From: Pandoraea capi
GTDB lineage: Bacteria; Pseudomonadota; Gammaproteobacteria; Burkholderiales; Burkholderiaceae
Length of the DNA stretch: 64,000 bases
Reading direction: 5' to 3'
Assembly (NCBI RefSeq): GCF_902459735.1
Contig: NZ_CABPRV010000002.1
Coordinates: 372,001-436,000 of the forward strand
The notes under the pieces are model-generated. The model was not told where the DNA came from, did not search any database, and worked only from the letters and a program-made list of their open reading frames with translations. The translations under genes and the position numbers were made by a program. Of this stretch, positions 61,077-64,000 are shown in pieces; position 1 is the first letter of the stretch, and each line of letters starts with the position of its first letter.

Positions 61077-62077
61077 ACGCCACGCACACGGCGACGCCGC
61101 TCGCCCCGGAAGTGGTCGAGCGCGCCAGTCTCTGGCTCGCCCGACTCTGGTCCGAAACCGTCACCGCCGAAGACATTGCCGCCTGCGAACGCTGGCGTGC
61201 GGCGCATCCCGATCACGAACGCGCATGGGCGCGCCTCGGTGTCATCGGTCAGAAGTTTCAGGCGCTGGAGTCGCTTGAGTCGCTGCCGCCCCGCGTCGCT
61301 TTCGAGACGCTGACGGCACGCCCTTCACCGCGCGTGGCCAACGCCGGACGCCGTCGCGCGTTGCGCGTCTTCGGCGGCGTCATCACGCTTGCCGGCGCGG
61401 GCTACACGCTGCGTCGCTCGCCCATGTGGGATACCGTCGTCGCCGACTATGCCACGGGGGTCGGCGAAGTCCGGCAGGTCACGCTGGCGGATGGCACGCG
61501 GCTGTGGCTCGACACTGTGTCGGCCGTCGACGTGCGTTTTTCGCCGGGCGAGCGACGCATTGCGCTGCGGCGCGGACGCATCTGCGTCGAGACCGGCGCG
61601 GCACGTCACGGCACGCCACTGGTCGTTGCCACGCGGCAAGGCGAGATTCGCGACATCGGTACACGCTTCACAGTGCGCGACGACGGCAATCGCGCCCAGG
61701 TCGCCGTCTTCGACGGCATCGTACTCGTGCAGCCGACCGACGGCGCCCGCAGCCAACGCCTCGATGCCGGACAGGCGGCGAGTTTCTCGTCGACCGACAT
61801 CGATCCGGCCGACGCGTCGGCAACGTTCGACGAAAATGCCGCCGCCTGGACCCGTGCGCAGCTCATCGTCGAGCGCATGCGTCTGGGCGACCTCGTCGAC
61901 ACGCTGGCCCGTTATCGACGCGGCATTCTGCGCTGCGACGCCGCCGTGGCCGACCTGCGCGTGAGCGGCGTGTTCTCGCTCGCCGACACCGACCGCGCGC
62001 TGTCGAGCCTCGCCGTCGGCCTGCCCGTGGAGACGGTATACCGCACGCGCTACTGGGTCACGGTGAAGGCCAGATAA
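61073..62077 (+). CDS. FecR-family anti-sigma/signal-transfer protein
   Basis: A 334-residue inner-membrane protein. The cytoplasmic N-terminal DUF4880/FecR_N domain (ASLWLARLWSETVTAEDIAACERW region, 19-60) binds the sigma factor; one membrane helix lies near 96-113; the periplasmic FecR domain starts at about 125 (DYATGVGEVRQVTLADGTRL). ATG 61073 overlaps the sigma stop. It relays the signal from the receptor's STN domain. Confidence 0.92.
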   Translation: MNATHTATPLAPEVVERASLWLARLWSETVTAEDIAACERWRAAHPDHERAWARLGVIGQKFQALESLESLPPRVAFETLTARPSPRVANAGRRRALRVFGGVITLAGAGYTLRRSPMWDTVVADYATGVGEVRQVTLADGTRLWLDTVSAVDVRFSPGERRIALRRGRICVETGAARHGTPLVVATRQGEIRDIGTRFTVRDDGNRAQVAVFDGIVLVQPTDGARSQRLDAGQAASFSSTDIDPADASATFDENAAAWTRAQLIVERMRLGDLVDTLARYRRGILRCDAAVADLRVSGVFSLADTDRALSSLAVGLPVETVYRTRYWVTVKAR

Positions 62078-62268
62078 CCGCCGCAGGCATCCGTCAACGC
62101 CCCGCCAGACAACGATCCGACAACTTTTTTCATTTTTTTTTTCGATTTCGGTTGAGGGTTTGCCGATCTCGTTCGGAATACCTGTATGCACCGGTGCGAG
62201 CTGTGCACGACGCCCACATCGCACCGGCATCCCTTTCCGAACTCACTGGCTTCCCAGCTACTACGACC

Positions 62269-64000
62269 GTGTTGATTTCCGAAGCTGTTCCTCTGCGTCC
62301 GACGCCTTTCGCCGCGGCCCTTCGTCCTGCCGTGGCGCTCCTCATCACGCTGGCTGCCGCCGGCATAGCCGATCGCGCCAGCGCGGCCCCGGCCGTCCCT
62401 GCAACCACCGCGCAGAGTGCCCCCGACGCCCGACGCGCGTGGCAGGTCGCCCCGGGCACGCTCGACGCCGTGCTCAACCGCTTCGCCAGCGCCGCAGGCA
62501 TCGAGCTGGTCGTTGACGCGTCGCTCACACAGGGCCGCCAAAGCACCGGGCTCGACGGCGAATTCACGTTGACGCAGGCGCTCTATCAGTTGCTGTCGCC
62601 ACACCAGTTACAAGCGATGCGCAGCACTCAGGGTGTCTACACGCTTCGCGCCGCCGCGCAGGACACCGGCGCTGCGATGGGCGACGGCGTGCTGCTGCCC
62701 ACCACGCATGTCGTCGCGCAGGCAGTCGGTCTGCCGGAAGCCTACGACGGCGGCCAGGTCGCACGCGGCGGTCATCTCGGCCTGCTCGGCAACAAGGACC
62801 TGATGGACGTGCCGTTCAACATCACGTCCTACACCGCGAAGACGATTCAGGACCAGCAGTCGACCACGCTCGCCGACGTGCTGGACAACGACCCCTCGGT
62901 GCGTTTCACGACGTCGAGCGGCCACATGTACGAGAACTTCAGCGTGCGCGGCTTCCCGCTCACGGCCGATGAAGTCTCGCTCAACGGCATGTTCGGCCTA
63001 TCGCCTTACGGTCACGTACCGACCGAGTTCATCGAGCGCGTGGAAGTGCTCAAAGGCCCCAACGCGCTACTCAACGGGATGTCGCCGTCGGGCGCGGTCG
63101 GGGGTGCGATCAACGTGGTCACGAAGAAAGCCGAGAGCACGCCGCTCGCCCGTGTGACAGCCGACTACCTCTCCGACTCGCAATTCGGCGTGCAGGCCGA
63201 TCTCGGGCGCCGCTTCGGCGACAACGAGCAAATCGGCATCCGCTTCAACGGCGCACTGCGCGACGGCCGCACCACGCTCGACGGCCAGAACAAACAACGC
63301 CAGTTCGGCTCCGTCGCCCTCGACCTGAAGACCGACCGCGTGCGCATCGGACTGGACGCCTATACCGATACGGAGAAGTACACCGGCGGCAGCCCGTGGA
63401 TGGCGACGTTCGCGACGAAGGCCGTCGCGCCGCCCGCCGCAGGCACCAACGTGCTGCGCGGCGAGTACGGCAATCTGGAGAGCACCGGCGTGCAATTGCG
63501 CGGCGAAGTGGACGTAACGGACGCCATCACGGCTTACGCCGGCATCGGAGCGCTGAGCTATCGCTATTCGGGCTTCATCACCGGCACGCGCACCGGCCCG
63601 ATCAAGGCCGACGGCAGCTATACCGGCGCGACGTATTTCCAGCGCGGCTGGACCGACACCCTCTCGCTCGACGCCGGCATACGAACGCGCTTTCGTACCG
63701 GTCCGCTGGGGCATGAGCTGACGCTCTCGGCGACGTCGCTCGACACGACCAGCGGCAACGTCTTCACCACGAGCGCGAACTACACGTCGAACATCTACGC
63801 ACCGGTCAACCCGACGCTCGCGAAAGATCCGGGCGCCGCACCCAAGACGGCGGAATCCACGTTGTCGAGCTTTGCACTGGCCGACACCGTATCGATGTGG
63901 CAGGACCGCGTCACGCTGATCGCCGGTCTGCGCAGCCAGCGGGTTCGGGCGGCCGCCTACTCGGCCACCACCGGGGCACGCACATCGAACTACGACGAGA
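62269..64000 (+). CDS. TonB-dependent siderophore receptor with STN signalling domain (3' end outside window)
   Basis: The frame is open to the last base; about 577 residues are present of an expected 800. A signal peptide (AVALLITLAAAGIADRASA) is followed by an STN domain at about 58-128 (WQVAPGTLDAVLNRFASAAG), the domain that contacts FecR, and a plug domain from about 183 (VPFNITSYTAKTIQDQ, NFSVRGFPL, ERVEVLKGPNALLNG, GAINVVTKKA). GTG 62269 is a tentative start; no ribosome site is obvious. It imports a ferric siderophore across the outer membrane and signals its presence. Confidence 0.9.
   Translation, partial: MLISEAVPLRPTPFAAALRPAVALLITLAAAGIADRASAAPAVPATTAQSAPDARRAWQVAPGTLDAVLNRFASAAGIELVVDASLTQGRQSTGLDGEFTLTQALYQLLSPHQLQAMRSTQGVYTLRAAAQDTGAAMGDGVLLPTTHVVAQAVGLPEAYDGGQVARGGHLGLLGNKDLMDVPFNITSYTAKTIQDQQSTTLADVLDNDPSVRFTTSSGHMYENFSVRGFPLTADEVSLNGMFGLSPYGHVPTEFIERVEVLKGPNALLNGMSPSGAVGGAINVVTKKAESTPLARVTADYLSDSQFGVQADLGRRFGDNEQIGIRFNGALRDGRTTLDGQNKQRQFGSVALDLKTDRVRIGLDAYTDTEKYTGGSPWMATFATKAVAPPAAGTNVLRGEYGNLESTGVQLRGEVDVTDAITAYAGIGALSYRYSGFITGTRTGPIKADGSYTGATYFQRGWTDTLSLDAGIRTRFRTGPLGHELTLSATSLDTTSGNVFTTSANYTSNIYAPVNPTLAKDPGAAPKTAESTLSSFALADTVSMWQDRVTLIAGLRSQRVRAAAYSATTGARTSNYDE

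Noticed and set aside
62122-62141. Poly-T stretch between the FecR and receptor genes as a terminator
   Set aside because: No stable GC hairpin precedes the T-run, and a terminator here would separate the receptor from its regulators, though weak attenuation cannot be excluded.
1-64000. tRNA, rRNA, CRISPR, insertion sequence or integrase signals
   Set aside because: I looked for cloverleaf-type repeats, regularly spaced repeats, transposase motifs and flanking direct repeats and saw none.

Overview
The window is about 64 kb of GC-rich chromosomal DNA with dense, well-coded operons. Gene content (histidine utilisation, many LysR/GntR/IclR-controlled catabolic operons, AidA/PixA proteins, a DUF4148-type small protein, gram-negative trimeric porins, a FecI/FecR/TonB-receptor set) points to a metabolically versatile betaproteobacterium of the Burkholderiaceae, probably Pandoraea or a close relative. 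This assignment is inference from gene content and base composition. I see no rRNA, tRNA, CRISPR, insertion sequence or phage gene.

Layout. 1-1460: end of a hut operon (hutI fragment, hutG). 1893-8550: LysR regulator, NitT/TauT-type ABC importer (binding protein, permease, ATPase), FAD-dependent oxidoreductase, YciI-like protein, AraC regulator. 8779-13968: small secreted DUF4148-like protein, an OmpR-type two-component system in one operon with a GFA-fold protein and a previously easy-to-miss 63-residue secreted ORF, a thioredoxin-like lipoprotein, and a methyltransferase/Rrf2 pair. 14151-15833: a 560-residue protein of unknown function with a Ser/Thr/Asn-rich N-terminus. 15959-31023: a large catabolic island (APC permease, two porins, DapA-like lyase, alpha/beta hydrolase, a second NitT/TauT-type ABC importer, two VOC enzymes, a fumarylacetoacetase-type hydrolase, a 2-hydroxyacid dehydrogenase, a secreted LVIVD-repeat protein and a GntR/FCD regulator). 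A palindrome ATGTATAC(A/T)(A/T) lies in front of each of its transcription units and of the GntR gene, so I read it as one regulon. 31415-32572: two AidA/PixA-family proteins. 32840-44618: ureide/pyrimidine-type nitrogen metabolism (two cytosine-deaminase-like amidohydrolases, ureidoglycine-aminohydrolase-like cupin, LysR, Tat-exported gamma-glutamyltransferase, DUF1097 protein, a soluble PAS histidine kinase with NarL-type regulator, Asp/Glu/hydantoin racemase family protein, NCS1 permease). 44814-50068: orphan AAA+ ATPase, hydrolase, LysR and a divergent NAD-dependent epimerase/reductase, DUF2165 membrane protein. 50081-53181: IclR, cupin and MFS transporter around a duplicated operator. 53328-60320: an acyl-CoA operon (feruloyl-CoA-synthase-like ligase, LivJ-like binding protein, BKACE enzyme, 3-hydroxyacyl-CoA/carnitine-type dehydrogenase, crotonase) divergent from a BzdR/BoxR-like regulator that fuses an XRE helix-turn-helix to a shikimate-kinase-like domain. 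60419-64000: Fur box, FecI-type sigma factor, FecR anti-sigma factor, and the first part of a TonB-dependent siderophore receptor that runs off the window.

The strongest candidates for undescribed biology are the GntR-controlled island (substrate unknown but import, outer-membrane entry and breakdown all present) and the BzdR-like-controlled operon, where a regulator family known for benzoyl-CoA sensing appears to govern side-chain degradation of an arylpropenoate-like acid using a BKACE enzyme that lacks one of the usual metal-binding histidines.
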